Assembly (NCBI GenBank): GCA_946480245.1
Contig: CAMLIZ010000121.1
Location: 1-13,935, forward strand
DNA: 13,935 nt
Reading direction: 5' to 3'
Source of the DNA: an uncultured Pseudomonadota bacterium
GTDB lineage: Bacteria; Pseudomonadota; Gammaproteobacteria; Burkholderiales; Burkholderiaceae
Positions within the stretch are counted from its first letter, which is position 1, and every line of letters starts with the position of its first letter. The position numbers and the translations under genes were made by a program. The notes under the pieces are model-generated. The model worked only from the letters and a program-made list of their open reading frames with translations. It was not told where the DNA came from and searched no databases. Below, piece after piece: positions 5,876 to 13,774 of the stretch.

Positions 5876-8701
5876 TCAGGCCGCGGCCACATGGCCGCCA
5901 CCGCCACGGCCGGCCAGCGTCATCAGCGTGCTGACCAGCTCGTGCGGGTCCACCGGCTTGGCCAGGTGCACCTGGAAGCCGGCCATCAGCGCGCGCATGC
6001 GGTCGCCCGGTTCGGCCAGCCCTGTGAGCGCCACGGCGGGCAGACGGTCGTCCAGCGTCACGCCGCGCTGCTGCTCGATCTGGCGGATGTGGCGGATCAC
6101 CTGGTGGCCGTCCTCGTCGCCGAGCGCGATGTCGCTGATCAGCACCTGCGGCCACTGCGAGCCGGGCTGGTGCTCCAGCCACTCGATGGCCGAAGCGCCG
6201 GTGGCAAAGGCCTTGACCTCGGCGCCCTCGCCTTCGAGCAGGTCCTGCAGCGATTCGCGCGCGTCCACGCGGTCGTCGATCGTCACCACGCGCAGGCCCT
6301 TCAGCGGCGAGTCGGCCAGCAGCGGGTCGGGCGCACCGTCGGTCGCGGGAGGCGCAGGCGGCTTGACCTGGCTGCTGCCCACCGCGCGCAGCGGCATCTC
6401 GAGCACGTAGCACATGCCGTGCACCGAGCTCGGCGGCTCGATGCGGAACTCGCCGCCCTGGCGCTCGACGGTGGAGCGCAGCTGCAGCGGATCCAGCGGC
6501 GTGTCGGTGCCGCGCGGCAAGACCACCGGCTTCGGCGCAAGCGGCACCAGGCGCAGCCGCGGCGCGTCGGCCGCGCGCTGCGCCGCCGGGCTGGGCAGCG
6601 CGTCGTGCCGGCCATCGACGATCGACAGCCGGGCGTTCGCCTCATGCCGCTCCAGCGTCAGCTCGACGCGGCCGTTTTCGGGCGTGGCGTGCACGGCATG
6701 CGCGAGCATGTCGGTGAGCGCCTGCGACAAGGTGCTGGGGTCGCCGGTGACGCGCGCGTTGTCCAGGTCGATGTTGCTGTAGAGCTTGATGCCGCGCGCG
6801 TCGATCGCCTCGCGCAGGCCATCGATCACGTTGGCCATCAGCACGGCCAGGTTCACCGGCTGGCGCGCCAGCCGCCGCTCGGTGCGCTCCACCTGGGCCT
6901 GCTGCAGCTGCAGGTTCCACAGCTGGGCGTACAGCCCATCGCGCTCCAGCAGCTCGTCGTGGCGGCCGCGCTCCACGATGCGGCCCTTGTCCATCACCAC
7001 GATCTCGTCGGCGTTGACGATGGTGGACAGGCGGTGCGCAATGATCATCGTGGTGCGGCCCTGCGCAATGCGGTCCAGCTCGCTCTGGATGGCGCGCTCG
7101 GCGCGCGTGTCCAGCGCCGACGTGGCCTCGTCGAAGATCATGATCGGCGGGTTCTTCAGGAAGGCGCGCGCGATCGCCACGCGCTGTTTCTCCCCGCCCG
7201 ACAGCTTGAGCCCGCGCTCGCCCACGGTGGTCTCGTAGCCGTTGGGCAGCGACAGGATGAACTCGTGCACCTGCGCTGCCTTGGCCGCCTCGATCACGTC
7301 GGACATGCCTGCGCCATGGCGGCCGTAGGCGATGTTGTAGGCGATGGTGTCGTTGAACAGCACCGTGTCCTGCGGCACCACGCCGATCGCCTCGCGCAGC
7401 GAACCCAGCTTGACGTGCCGCACATCCTGCCCGTCGATCAGCACGCGGCCGCCGTTGGTGTCGTACAGGCGCAGCAGCAGGCGCGCCAGCGTGCTCTTGC
7501 CCGAGCCGCTGCCGCCCACCACCGCCACCGTCTTGCCGGCGGGGATGCCGAGGCTCACGTCCTGCAGGATCTGGCGCCCCGCCTCGTAGCCGAAGTCGAC
7601 ATGGGCGAACGCCACCTCGCCCTGGCGCACCTGCAGCGGCGCGGCCTCGGGCCGGTCCTCGATGTCGGAGCGCTGCTCCATCAGGCCCACCAGCTTCTCG
7701 GTGTTCACCAGCGCGTCGCGCGCCTCGCGGAACACGAAGCCCAGCGTGTTCAGCGGCAGGCAGATCTGGATGATGTAGCTGTTCACCAGCACCAGGTCGC
7801 CCACTGTCATGCGGCCGGCCAGCGTCTGCTCGGCCGCCAGCAGCATCACCAGCGCCACGCCCACCGCGATGATCGCGCTCTGGCCGATGTGCAGCACCGA
7901 CAGCGCCTTCTGGTTCTGCACGCTGCCTTCCACCCATTGGTCCAGCACGGTGCCGTAGCGCTGGCGCTCGAACTCCTCGCGCGCGTAGACCTTCACGGTC
8001 TCGTAGTTCAGCAGGCTGTCCACCATGCGGCCGTTGGCGCGCGAGTCGAGTTCGTTCACGCGGCGCTGCTTCAATTCACGGCGGCTGGTCATGAAGGTGG
8101 TGTAGCTGGCATACACCACGAAGGTGAGCATGATGACCAGCGTGAACCACAGGCTGTAGCCGCTGATCATCACCGCCAGCACTGCGCCGAACTCCACCAG
8201 CGTGGGCACGATCGTGAACAGCCCCGTGCCGAGCAGGAAGCCCACGCCGTTGGTGCCGCGCTCCACGTCGCGGATCAGCGTGCCGGTGTTGCGCTGCACG
8301 TGAAAGCGCGGGCTCAGCGACATCAGGTGCGCGAACGCACGCTCGGCATAGTCGATCACGGTGCGCTGCGTCACGCGCGCGAACACCAGGTCGCGCAACT
8401 CGTTGAACAAGGTGCCTGCAAAGCGCAGCAGCGCATAACCCAGCAGCAGGAACACCGGCAGCACCAGCACCGCGGGGTGGGTGCCGGGCGCACTGCCGTC
8501 GCCGAACGGCGTGATCAGGTCCTGCGGCTTGCTGAAACGGTCGACGATCGCCTTCAGCAGCAGCGGCACGAACACCGCCGACACCTTGGCCATGATCATC
8601 AGCACCAGGGCCACGAAGGTGCGCCGGCGATACCGCCACACCGCGGACCACAGCCCGGCGAACACCTTGTGGCGGCCGGAGGGATCGGGCTCAGTTGCCA
8701 T
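5876..8701 (-). CDS. Atm1-type ABC exporter fused to degenerate histidine-kinase ATPase domain and receiver domain
   Basis: A 941-residue inner-membrane protein in three parts. Residues 1-345 are a six-helix exporter domain; NTGTLIRDVERGTNGVGFLL (138-157) and NYETVKVYARE (232-242) mark the Atm1/HMT1 subfamily, which exports glutathione conjugates, metals or sulfur compounds. Residues 355-600 are a complete nucleotide-binding domain: Walker A GGSGSGKST (396-404), Q-loop Gln444, signature LSGGEKQR (500-507), Walker B MIFDEATS (521-528), H-loop His556. Residues 605-775 resemble a sensor-kinase ATPase domain, but no phosphoacceptor H-box is seen, the N-box Asn is His668, and the G boxes are mostly lost. 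Residues 802-932 form an intact receiver: Asp809/Asp810, phosphoacceptor Asp857, Thr893, Lys915. The ATG at 8701 suits Atm1 proteins, though the frame stays open upstream. It is first in a pair with the GlcG-like gene. Confidence 0.93.
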   Translation of the reverse strand: MATEPDPSGRHKVFAGLWSAVWRYRRRTFVALVLMIMAKVSAVFVPLLLKAIVDRFSKPQDLITPFGDGSAPGTHPAVLVLPVFLLLGYALLRFAGTLFNELRDLVFARVTQRTVIDYAERAFAHLMSLSPRFHVQRNTGTLIRDVERGTNGVGFLLGTGLFTIVPTLVEFGAVLAVMISGYSLWFTLVIMLTFVVYASYTTFMTSRRELKQRRVNELDSRANGRMVDSLLNYETVKVYAREEFERQRYGTVLDQWVEGSVQNQKALSVLHIGQSAIIAVGVALVMLLAAEQTLAGRMTVGDLVLVNSYIIQICLPLNTLGFVFREARDALVNTEKLVGLMEQRSDIEDRPEAAPLQVRQGEVAFAHVDFGYEAGRQILQDVSLGIPAGKTVAVVGGSGSGKSTLARLLLRLYDTNGGRVLIDGQDVRHVKLGSLREAIGVVPQDTVLFNDTIAYNIAYGRHGAGMSDVIEAAKAAQVHEFILSLPNGYETTVGERGLKLSGGEKQRVAIARAFLKNPPIMIFDEATSALDTRAERAIQSELDRIAQGRTTMIIAHRLSTIVNADEIVVMDKGRIVERGRHDELLERDGLYAQLWNLQLQQAQVERTERRLARQPVNLAVLMANVIDGLREAIDARGIKLYSNIDLDNARVTGDPSTLSQALTDMLAHAVHATPENGRVELTLERHEANARLSIVDGRHDALPSPAAQRAADAPRLRLVPLAPKPVVLPRGTDTPLDPLQLRSTVERQGGEFRIEPPSSVHGMCYVLEMPLRAVGSSQVKPPAPPATDGAPDPLLADSPLKGLRVVTIDDRVDARESLQDLLEGEGAEVKAFATGASAIEWLEHQPGSQWPQVLISDIALGDEDGHQVIRHIRQIEQQRGVTLDDRLPAVALTGLAEPGDRMRALMAGFQVHLAKPVDPHELVSTLMTLAGRGGGGHVAAA

Positions 8702-8706
8702 CCCAA

Positions 8707-8733
8707 GCGCGGGCGCAAGCGCCGTGCCCGCGC
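8707..8733 (-). promoter_or_regulatory. GC-only hairpin directly upstream of the ABC exporter start codon
   Basis: GCGCGGGC (8707-8714) and GCCCGCGC (8726-8733) form a perfect 8-base stem with an 11-base loop. On the minus-strand message the stem ends 5 bases before the ATG at 8701, so it would cover the ribosome binding region, which also lacks a good Shine-Dalgarno. It could limit translation, or could be chance in GC-rich DNA. Confidence 0.35.
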
Positions 8734-8768
8734 ATGCGCGCTGTGCCCGCGGCGCGCGCCGATGCAGC

Positions 8769-8792
8769 GCGGCAAGAAGTGCGGGAAGAAGT
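8769..8792. repeat. Short tandem repeat, two 12-base copies
   Basis: GCGGCAAGAAGT (8769-8780) is followed directly by GCGGGAAGAAGT (8781-8792), one base different, and then a decayed partial copy GCGCGAA. It lies in the 269-base divergent spacer between the ABC exporter fusion and the glycan operon. No function is evident. Confidence 0.5.
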
Positions 8793-8882
8793 GCGCGAAC
8801 GTTTCTGCCGGGTTGAAGCGGAATCGATGCGCGTCGCCTTGCGGTGACGGTGTGCGGGCACGCGCTCTTCGCACCGCGTCCT

Positions 8883-8896
8883 TTCAATCCATTGAA
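8883..8896. promoter_or_regulatory. Palindrome TTCAAT-CC-ATTGAA, possible regulator site
   Basis: Six-base perfect arms around a 2-base centre, in an AT-richer patch of the spacer. It is 24 bases upstream of the GG of the candidate sigma-54 promoter and also upstream of the divergent ABC exporter gene. It could bind a dimeric regulator; no family can be named. Confidence 0.35.
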
Positions 8897-8919
8897 GCAA
8901 AGCGCAGCAGCGCGAGAAG

Positions 8920-8935
8920 CGGCACAGCAATTGCC
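8920..8935 (+). promoter_or_regulatory. Candidate sigma-54 (RpoN) promoter of the glycan operon
   Basis: The element CGGCACAGCAATTGCC fits the -24/-12 consensus TGGCACG-N4-TTGCW at GGCAC and TTGC, with the invariant GG (8921-8922) and GC (8933-8934) separated by exactly 10 bases. The predicted start point is near 8946, leaving about 25 bases of leader that contains the GAGGA ribosome binding site (8958-8962) before the ATG at 8971. No competing sigma-70 promoter is evident in this spacer. The mismatches are the leading T, the G after GGCAC and the final W. Confidence 0.6.
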
Positions 8936-8970
8936 CAGGTCGGGAACCACTTCCCCCGAGGACCCGAGTC

Positions 8971-10311
8971 ATGAGAATCGCGCTGATCAGCGAGCACGCG
9001 TCCCCCCTCGCCGTACTCGGCGGCGTCGACGCGGGCGGCCAGAACATCTATGTCGCCCACGTTGCGCAATGCCTGGTGAACGAGGGCCACACGGTGGACG
9101 TGTTCACGCGCCGCGACGATCCGCACCAGGCGCCGGTGGTGTACGTCAAGCCCGGGCTGCGGGTGCTGCACATCCCGGCCGGGCCCGCGGAATTCGTGCC
9201 CAAGGAGCAGCTGCTGCAGTACATGCCCGAGTTCGCGGAGGCCTGCATGCGGCTGTGCAACGCGGGCCTGCACTACGACGTGGTGCACGCCAACTTCTTC
9301 ATGTCGGGCTGGGTGGCGCTGCAGCTGAAGCGCAAGCTGGGCACGCCCTTCGTGATCACGTTTCATGCGCTCGGGCTGGTGCGGCGCGAATACCAGCGCG
9401 AGGCCGACGCGTTCCCCGAGGAGCGCGTGGACATCGAGCGTGCACTCGTGCGCGAGGCCGACGCCCTGGTGGCCGAATGCCCGCAGGACCAGGCCGACCT
9501 GGTGCGCCTGTATGGCGCCGACCCCGCCAAGATGACCATGGTGCCCTGCGGCTTCGACCCGCAGGAGTTCGCGCCGATGAGCCGCGTGGAAGCGCGCGAA
9601 CGACTCGGCCTGAGCCTGGACGAATTCATCGTGCTGCAGCTGGGCCGCATGGTGCCGCGCAAGGGCGTGGAGAACGTGGTGCGTGCGATGGCCGAGCTGC
9701 CACGCGACATCCATCCGCGGCTGCTCGTGGTGGGCGGCGAATCCGACACGCCGGACGCGCGCGCCACGCCCGAGATCGGGCGGCTGCAGCGCATCGCCTG
9801 CCAGTTGGAGGTGGACGACATCGTCACCTTCACCGGACGCCGCCAGCGCGACCAGCTGCGCGCCTACTACTGCGCGGCCAACGTGTTCGTCACCACACCC
9901 TGGTACGAGCCCTTCGGCATCACGCCGCTGGAGGCCATGGCCTGCGGAACGCCGGTGATCGGCAGCGAGGTGGGCGGCATCCAATACTCCGTGGTCAACG
10001 GCCTCACCGGCTACCTGGTACCGCCGAACGACCCGAAGGCGCTCGCCGAACACCTGGTGTACCTGCAGGCACACCCGGCGCTCTCGCGCGCACTGGGCCT
10101 GGCCGGCGTGCGCCGCGCACAGACCATGTTCACCTGGGAGCAGGTGGCCGCGCAGCTCGCCCTCACCTATCGCGAGCTGGCACCTGCGTATGCCGCCGCG
10201 CCGCGCCGCGCGCGCGGGCCCAAGCTGCGGCTCGTGCACAGCGGTGCCGACGCGCAGAGCGCAGCCAACGGCGCACATGCAGCGGCCGCGGGCTTCGTCG
10301 CCGCCAAATGA
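8971..10311 (+). CDS. Glycosyltransferase family 4 (GT-B fold), sucrose-phosphate-synthase/MshA-like
   Basis: A 446-residue retaining GT-B glycosyltransferase using a nucleotide-sugar donor in the cytoplasm. The N-terminal acceptor domain opens with MRIALISEHASPL and the glycine loop GGVDAGGQN (17-25), typical of the sucrose-phosphate synthase/MshA branch of GT4. LGRMVPRKGVENVVRAM marks the start of the donor domain, and the E-X7-E motif EPFGITPLE has Glu313 and Glu321. GTPVIGSEVGG follows as expected. The last about 40 residues are Ala/Arg-rich and probably disordered. The ATG at 8971 has a GAGGA ribosome binding site 8 bases upstream. It is the first gene of a plus-strand operon and overlaps the next gene by ATGA. 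Donor and acceptor sugars cannot be read from sequence. Confidence 0.92.
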   Translation: MRIALISEHASPLAVLGGVDAGGQNIYVAHVAQCLVNEGHTVDVFTRRDDPHQAPVVYVKPGLRVLHIPAGPAEFVPKEQLLQYMPEFAEACMRLCNAGLHYDVVHANFFMSGWVALQLKRKLGTPFVITFHALGLVRREYQREADAFPEERVDIERALVREADALVAECPQDQADLVRLYGADPAKMTMVPCGFDPQEFAPMSRVEARERLGLSLDEFIVLQLGRMVPRKGVENVVRAMAELPRDIHPRLLVVGGESDTPDARATPEIGRLQRIACQLEVDDIVTFTGRRQRDQLRAYYCAANVFVTTPWYEPFGITPLEAMACGTPVIGSEVGGIQYSVVNGLTGYLVPPNDPKALAEHLVYLQAHPALSRALGLAGVRRAQTMFTWEQVAAQLALTYRELAPAYAAAPRRARGPKLRLVHSGADAQSAANGAHAAAAGFVAAK

Positions 10312-10952
10312 GCGCCGCTCTCGGCTCCTCCCGACAACCGATCGCCGCTGGGCGGCGCGCGGTGTTCCTCGACAAGGACGGCACGCTGGTCGAGAACGTG
10401 CCCTACAACGTGGACCCGGCGCTGCTGTGCTTCACACCCCACGCCATCGACGGGCTGAAGCTGCTGCAGCAGCACGGCTACCTGCTGATGGTGGCCACCA
10501 ACCAGCCCGGCATTGCGCTCGGCCACTTCGACCGCGCTGCGCTGGCACGCCTGCAGGCCGGCCTGCAGCGCATGCTGGCCGAGGCGGGCATCACGCTGCA
10601 TGGCTTCTACGCCTGCCCGCATGCGGCCTCCGCCGACCCCAAGCGGCCCAACTGCCTGTGCCGCAAGCCCGCACCTGGCCTGCTGCGCCAAGGTGCGCAG
10701 GCGCACGGCGTGGACCTGTCGCGCTCGTGGATGGTGGGCGACATCCTGCACGACGTGGAAGCCGGCCGCCGCGCCGGCTGCCGCACGGTGCTGCTCGACG
10801 TGGGCAACGAAACCGAGTGGCATCTGTCACCGCTGCGCGAGCCGCATCACCGCTGCCGGGATCTGCTGGAAGCGGCGCAGACGATCGTGCGCGCGGGCCA
10901 GGCCGCGGGAGTGGAGGAGCCGAGCTGCGATGTCGTCGATGAAGGCGCTTGA
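10308..10952 (+). CDS. gmhB: HAD-IIIA phosphatase, GmhB-like (D-glycero-D-manno-heptose 1,7-bisphosphate 7-phosphatase)
   Basis: A 214-residue cytoplasmic HAD phosphatase. Motif I is FLDKDGTL (20-27) with nucleophile Asp22 and acid Asp24, motif II is VATNQ (62-66), Lys120 lies in CRKP, and motif IV is GDILHD (144-149). The zinc loop has Cys103, His105, Cys116 and Cys118 (CPH...CLC), the feature that sets GmhB and related histidinol phosphatases apart. GmhB removes the 7-phosphate from heptose bisphosphate on the way to ADP-heptose. The neighbouring heptosyltransferase-like gene supports the heptose role over histidinol phosphatase. The C-terminal tail (about 175-214) is longer than in E. coli GmhB. 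The ATG at 10308 overlaps the preceding stop. A housekeeping gmhB may exist elsewhere, making this a dedicated paralogue; that is inference. Confidence 0.85.
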   Translation: MSAALGSSRQPIAAGRRAVFLDKDGTLVENVPYNVDPALLCFTPHAIDGLKLLQQHGYLLMVATNQPGIALGHFDRAALARLQAGLQRMLAEAGITLHGFYACPHAASADPKRPNCLCRKPAPGLLRQGAQAHGVDLSRSWMVGDILHDVEAGRRAGCRTVLLDVGNETEWHLSPLREPHHRCRDLLEAAQTIVRAGQAAGVEEPSCDVVDEGA

Positions 10953-10962
10953 AGAAGCAGCA

Positions 10963-12033
10963 ATGAAAGTCCTTGCGATCCGCCTCGACAACCTCGGCGA
11001 CGTGCTGATGACCACGCCCGCACTCGCAGCCATCAAGGAGAGCAACCCCGGCGCCGAGCTCACGCTGATGGCCTCGCCGGCCAGCGCCGTGCTGGCGCCG
11101 CACCTGCCGATGGTCGACCGCTGGCTGCTGCACCGCGCCTCGTGGCTGAAGCATGAGCAACCCGCGTCCGCGCTCGACGAGTTCCGGCTCGTGCAGACGA
11201 TGGCCGAAGGCAGCTACGACGCAGCGGTGATCTTCACCGTGTGCACCCAAAGCGCGCTGCCCGCCGCCACGCTCGCGCGCCTGGCCGGCGTTCCGCTGCG
11301 CGCCGCGCATTGCCGCGAGAACCCGTACCACCTGCTCACCCGCTGGTGTCCGGAACCCGACGTCGACCTGGCGCACGCACGGCACGAAGTGCAGCGCCAG
11401 CTCGACCTGGTGGCCGCGCTCGGCTGGCGCACCGCAGACGAACGGCTGCGCTTCGCCTTGCGCGACAGCGACGTCGAGAGCCTGCACGCCAAGCTGCGCC
11501 TGGCGGGCCTGCCGCCCGGCGCCGCATGGACCGTGGTGCACCCCGGTGCCAGCGCGCCGTCGCGCCGCTATCCGGCGGACCGTTTCGGCATCGCGGCCGA
11601 CGCGGTGGCCGCCGCCAGCGGCTGCAGCATCGTGTTCACCGGCAGTGCGGCCGAGCAACCGCTCGTGGCGCAGGCCCAGGCCAGCATGCGGTGCCGCTCG
11701 CACAGCCTCGCCGGTGCATTGAGCCTGGGCGAGCTGGCCGCGCTGATCGCCGGCGCACAGACCCTCGTCTCCAACAACAGCGGGCCGGTGCACCTGGCGG
11801 CCGCCCTCGGCACGCCGGTGGTGGATCTCTATGCGCTCACCAACCCGCAGCACACGCCGTGGCGCGTGCCGGCGCGCGTGCTCAACCACGACGTGCCCTG
11901 CCGCAACTGCCTGAAGAGCGTGTGCCCGCAAGGCCACCACGATTGCCTGCTGCAGGTGCCACCCCAGGCCGTGGCCGATGCCGCACTGGCACTGGCCCGC
12001 GAACACCGCACCACCACAGCGGAGGCCGCATGA
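10963..12033 (+). CDS. Glycosyltransferase family 9 (ADP-heptose:LPS heptosyltransferase-like)
   Basis: A 356-residue GT-B enzyme of the family that moves heptose from ADP-heptose to lipopolysaccharide core or other acceptors. MKVLAIRLDNLGDVLMTTPAL opens the protein, with Asp13 at the place of the WaaC catalytic base. HPGASAPSRRYPADRFG begins the donor domain. NNSGPVHLAAALGTPVVDLY is the highly conserved family block. Near the end C..C....CPQGHHDCL gives a cysteine/histidine cluster seen in many GT9 proteins. The ATG at 10963 is chosen for its fit to the family N terminus, with GAAGAAG (10951-10957) as ribosome binding site. In-frame ATGs at 10930 and 10939 would overlap the phosphatase gene. 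Spacing to that gene is 10 bases, and the end overlaps the carbamoyltransferase by ATGA. It is not clearly WaaC, WaaF or WaaQ. Confidence 0.9.
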   Translation: MKVLAIRLDNLGDVLMTTPALAAIKESNPGAELTLMASPASAVLAPHLPMVDRWLLHRASWLKHEQPASALDEFRLVQTMAEGSYDAAVIFTVCTQSALPAATLARLAGVPLRAAHCRENPYHLLTRWCPEPDVDLAHARHEVQRQLDLVAALGWRTADERLRFALRDSDVESLHAKLRLAGLPPGAAWTVVHPGASAPSRRYPADRFGIAADAVAAASGCSIVFTGSAAEQPLVAQAQASMRCRSHSLAGALSLGELAALIAGAQTLVSNNSGPVHLAAALGTPVVDLYALTNPQHTPWRVPARVLNHDVPCRNCLKSVCPQGHHDCLLQVPPQAVADAALALAREHRTTTAEAA

Positions 12034-13760
12034 TCACGCTCGGCATCAACGCCGCCTTCCACGACAGCGCCGCGGCGCTGGTGATCGACGGCCGCCTGGT
12101 GGCCGCCGCCGAGGAAGAGCGCTTCACGCACATCAAGCACGCCAAGCGACCGGTCCCGTTCAGCACCTGGGAGCTGCCGTTCCACGCCATCGAATACTGC
12201 CTGCGCGAGGCCGGCGTGAACCTGGTCGACGTGCAGCACGTGGCCTACAGCTACGACCCCGCGCGCTTCATCCGCGAACGCATCACGGGCCACGGCGTCA
12301 CGCTGCCGATGCAGCCATCGGCACAACCCGCGGCCGAGTGGGAGAGCGTGTGGGACCCGCTGTTCGCCAGCTACATCGTCAACGCGCCGCGCCAGCTGGC
12401 CGCGGGCGCGCCGCACCACCTGAAGCACCGCTTCGCCGGCGCGCGGCACGACGGGCCCTACCGCTTTCATTTCGTCGACCACCATGCGGCACACCAGGCC
12501 AGCGCCTACCTGGCCGCGCCGTTCGAGCGCTGCGCGGTGATGACGCTGGACGGTCGCGGCGAGGAGGCCACCACCACCTACGGCCGCTATCGCGACGGCC
12601 GCTACGAGCCCATCGGTGAAGTGCTGATGCCGCACTCGCTGGGCATGCTGTACGAGCGCATCACCACCCACCTCGGCTTTCTGCATTCGAGCGACGAGTA
12701 CAAGGTGATGGCCCTGGCCGCGCTCGGCCGCCCGGTGCACCTGCAGACCTTGCGCCAGCTGGTGCAGGTGGGCGCCGAGGGCAGCTACCGCGTGGAAGCC
12801 TTCGACCCGGTGGCCTTGTTCGGCCCGGCGCGCGAGCGCGGCGGGCCGCTGGAGCAGCAGCACTTCGACCTCACCGCATCGCTGCAGGCGGTCCTGGAGG
12901 AGACGGTGCTCGAGCTCGCGCGCTGGCTGCGCCTGGCCAGCGGCGAGACGCAGCTGGCGATGGCCGGCGGTGTGGCGCTGAACTGCGTGATGAACGCGCG
13001 CCTGCGCGACGCGAGGATCTTCGACGAGGTGTGGGTGCAGCCGGCCGCCGGCGACGCAGGCACCGCGCTGGGTGCGGCGCTGCTGGTGGACGACGAGCAG
13101 CGCGGCCATCCGGCGCGCACCTGGACCATGGACCACGCCTACTGGGGCCCGGGCTACAGCGACGCCGAGATCGAGCAGCTGCTGCGCTGGGCCAAGCTGC
13201 CCTACCGCACGCTGGGCAACGTGGCCGAGGAAACCGCGGACCTGCTGCTGCAGGACAAGATCATCGGCTGGTTCCAGGGCCGCATGGAGTTCGGCCCGCG
13301 CGCCCTCGGCGCCCGCTCGATCCTGGCCTCGCCGCTCAAGGCCGAGATGCAGGCCCGGCTCAACGAGCTGAAGGACCGCGAGGATTTCCGCCCGGTGGCG
13401 CCGGTGGTGCCGCAGGAGGACCTGGCCGCCTGGTTCATGCCCGCCGACGCGAACCGCGGCGAAGCGCCCTTCATGCTGTTCATCTACGACGTGCGGCCCG
13501 AGCAGGCGCACAAGATCCCCGCGGTGTGCCACGCCGACCACACCGCACGCGTGCAGACCGTGCGGCGCGACACCCACCCGCGCTACCACGATCTGCTGAA
13601 GGCCTTCGGCGCCAAAACCGGCGTGCCGGTGCTGGTGAACACCTCGTTCAACGTGCGCGGCGAGCCCATGGTGTGCTCGCCCAAGGATGCGATCAATGCC
13701 TTCTACAGCACGCCGCTGGACGCGCTGGTGGTCGGCCGCTTCGTGATCGAGAAATCGTGA
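12030..13760 (+). CDS. O-carbamoyltransferase, NodU/CmcH/TobZ family
   Basis: A 576-residue two-domain enzyme that makes carbamoyl-adenylate from carbamoyl phosphate and ATP and transfers the carbamoyl group to a hydroxyl. The N-terminal Kae1-like domain begins LGINAAFHDSAAALV. The metal motif is VDHHAAHQASA with His151 and His155, followed by LDGRGEE (Asp174), AGGVALNC, and GDAGTALGAA with Asp342, near TobZ Asp338. The C-terminal domain holds the family signature GRMEFGPRALGARSILA (from about 417) and VPVLVNTSFNVRGEPMVCSP. Length is normal for the family (about 550-600). GGAGG lies at 12021-12025, before an ATG at 12030 that overlaps the heptosyltransferase stop. Known products include carbamoylated Nod factors, antibiotics and the 7-O-carbamoyl heptose of Pseudomonas LPS core. 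The heptose genes alongside make a carbamoylated heptose plausible here. Confidence 0.93.
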   Translation: MITLGINAAFHDSAAALVIDGRLVAAAEEERFTHIKHAKRPVPFSTWELPFHAIEYCLREAGVNLVDVQHVAYSYDPARFIRERITGHGVTLPMQPSAQPAAEWESVWDPLFASYIVNAPRQLAAGAPHHLKHRFAGARHDGPYRFHFVDHHAAHQASAYLAAPFERCAVMTLDGRGEEATTTYGRYRDGRYEPIGEVLMPHSLGMLYERITTHLGFLHSSDEYKVMALAALGRPVHLQTLRQLVQVGAEGSYRVEAFDPVALFGPARERGGPLEQQHFDLTASLQAVLEETVLELARWLRLASGETQLAMAGGVALNCVMNARLRDARIFDEVWVQPAAGDAGTALGAALLVDDEQRGHPARTWTMDHAYWGPGYSDAEIEQLLRWAKLPYRTLGNVAEETADLLLQDKIIGWFQGRMEFGPRALGARSILASPLKAEMQARLNELKDREDFRPVAPVVPQEDLAAWFMPADANRGEAPFMLFIYDVRPEQAHKIPAVCHADHTARVQTVRRDTHPRYHDLLKAFGAKTGVPVLVNTSFNVRGEPMVCSPKDAINAFYSTPLDALVVGRFVIEKS

Positions 13761-13774
13761 ACACGGAGATTCCG

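Noticed and set aside
8702..8950. N-terminal extension of the ABC exporter to about 8950
   Set aside because: The extra residues show no signal peptide or domain, the region carries the promoter and hairpin features of an intergenic spacer, and Atm1 proteins normally start near the residue encoded at 8701. The true start is still not proven.
5858..8974. A continuous open frame of about 1,000 codons on the plus strand, opposite the ABC exporter gene
   Set aside because: It is exactly antisense to a protein with complete ABC and receiver motifs. Its translation is low-complexity, rich in His, Gln, Arg and Ala, as expected from a complement-strand shadow in GC-rich DNA.
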